The notes below the pieces were generated by a model. That model searched no databases. It worked only from the letters and a program-made list of their open reading frames with translations, and was not told where the DNA came from. This document shows positions 63,704 through 64,000 of a stretch of 64,000 bases of DNA, piece by piece; positions within the stretch are counted from its first letter, which is position 1, and each line of letters starts with the position of its first letter. Origin of the DNA: Lactobacillus johnsonii (lineage in GTDB: Bacteria > Bacillota > Bacilli > Lactobacillales > Lactobacillaceae); NCBI RefSeq assembly GCF_013487865.1, contig NZ_CP047409.1, forward strand, positions 682,001 to 746,000, read 5' to 3'. A program made the position numbers and the translations under genes.

Positions 63704-64000
63704 TTGGAAAAGCAAAGTGATCTTTTATTAGATATCGAACACTTGCATACCGCATATCGTTTACACGGTAAGTTTTATGATGCCGCTGATGACATTAACT
63801 TAACCTTGAAACGAAATGAGATTTTGGCAGTTGTTGGAGAATCTGGTTGTGGTAAAAGTACAATTGCTTCAAGCATTATTGGTTTGTATGACCACAAGAA
63901 TACGAAAGTAACTGGCGATATTTTATACAATGAATTGAACCTAGTTAACTTAAATGAATCATTATTTAATAAAATTCGTGGTAATAATATTGGGATGATT
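63704..64000 (+). CDS. oppD: oligopeptide ABC transporter ATP-binding protein OppD (N-terminal part)
   Basis: First 99 codons; the gene runs past the window end. Walker A VVGESGCGKSTIAS and LLLDIEHLHTAYRL, with NLVNLNESLFNKIRGNNIGMI leading to the Q-loop. TTG start at 63704 with AGGAG eight bases upstream; the nearby ATG at 63697 is out of frame. Supplies the peptides digested by the peptidases in this window. Confidence 0.93.
   Translation, partial: MEKQSDLLLDIEHLHTAYRLHGKFYDAADDINLTLKRNEILAVVGESGCGKSTIASSIIGLYDHKNTKVTGDILYNELNLVNLNESLFNKIRGNNIGMI

Noticed and set aside
1-64000. CRISPR array or prophage
   Set aside because: No regularly spaced direct repeats and no phage structural or integrase genes were seen.

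Overview
The window comes from a low-GC Gram-positive lactobacillus, most likely the Lactobacillus johnsonii/gasseri/acidophilus group. Supporting signs are the very AT-rich codon use, the dense set of proteolytic enzymes (PepX, PepN, a PepE/PepG-type oligopeptidase, an M24 Xaa-Pro peptidase, the start of an Opp transporter), frequent TTG/GTG starts behind strong Shine-Dalgarno sequences, and Firmicutes-type housekeeping gene order. The species is inferred from general resemblance, not from a database search.

Left part (1-12 kb): the tail of a small alarmone synthetase, an OmpR-type two-component system, pepX, a secreted Gly/Ser-rich protein, pepN, a HAD phosphatase, a tRNA-Arg(TCT) gene, and glmS with NagR/DasR-like operator sequences in its promoter.

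Middle part (11.6-27.8 kb) is accessory and visibly decaying. It holds a Fic toxin-antitoxin-like pair with a frameshifted fic gene, an IS1182-type element whose transposase has an in-frame stop, a lone glycosyltransferase, a MerR-regulated drug exporter with a frameshifted DUF4811 partner, an oligopeptide-binding-protein pseudogene, and intact FMN-binding and PepE-type genes. After these comes a tandem set of TetR paralogues, one without a DNA-binding domain, facing a small membrane protein and a sortase. The stretch ends with a ROK kinase / AraC regulator / esterase operon whose first two genes are each broken by a single-base indel in a short homopolymer.

From 27.9 to 35.8 kb are small metabolic and membrane genes: a DUF2207 protein, a vitamin-B6-type kinase next to an ECF S component, a 4-oxalocrotonate tautomerase, a 37-residue protein, a DUF2325 protein, a YitT protein and an ArsC-like protein. 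From 35.9 kb on is core genome: rplU leader, rplU-rpmA, peptidase-efp-yqhY-nusB-folD-xseA-xseB-ispA-tlyA-recN, gmk-rpoZ-priA-fmt-rsmB-stp-prkC-rsgA-rpe-thiN, rpmB, yloU-fakA-recG-plsX-acpP, and the start of opp. An IS150-type element sits in the loop of the recN terminator. Beside it a 97-residue gene has a promoter carrying two LexA/DinR-like boxes.

The observations most worth a second look are the TetR/headless-TetR/sortase locus with a shared 19-bp motif, the Fic partner carrying an SxxxEG inhibitory motif, the SOS-type promoter, the hairpin-targeted IS, and the rplU-rpmA pair without a prp gene between them.
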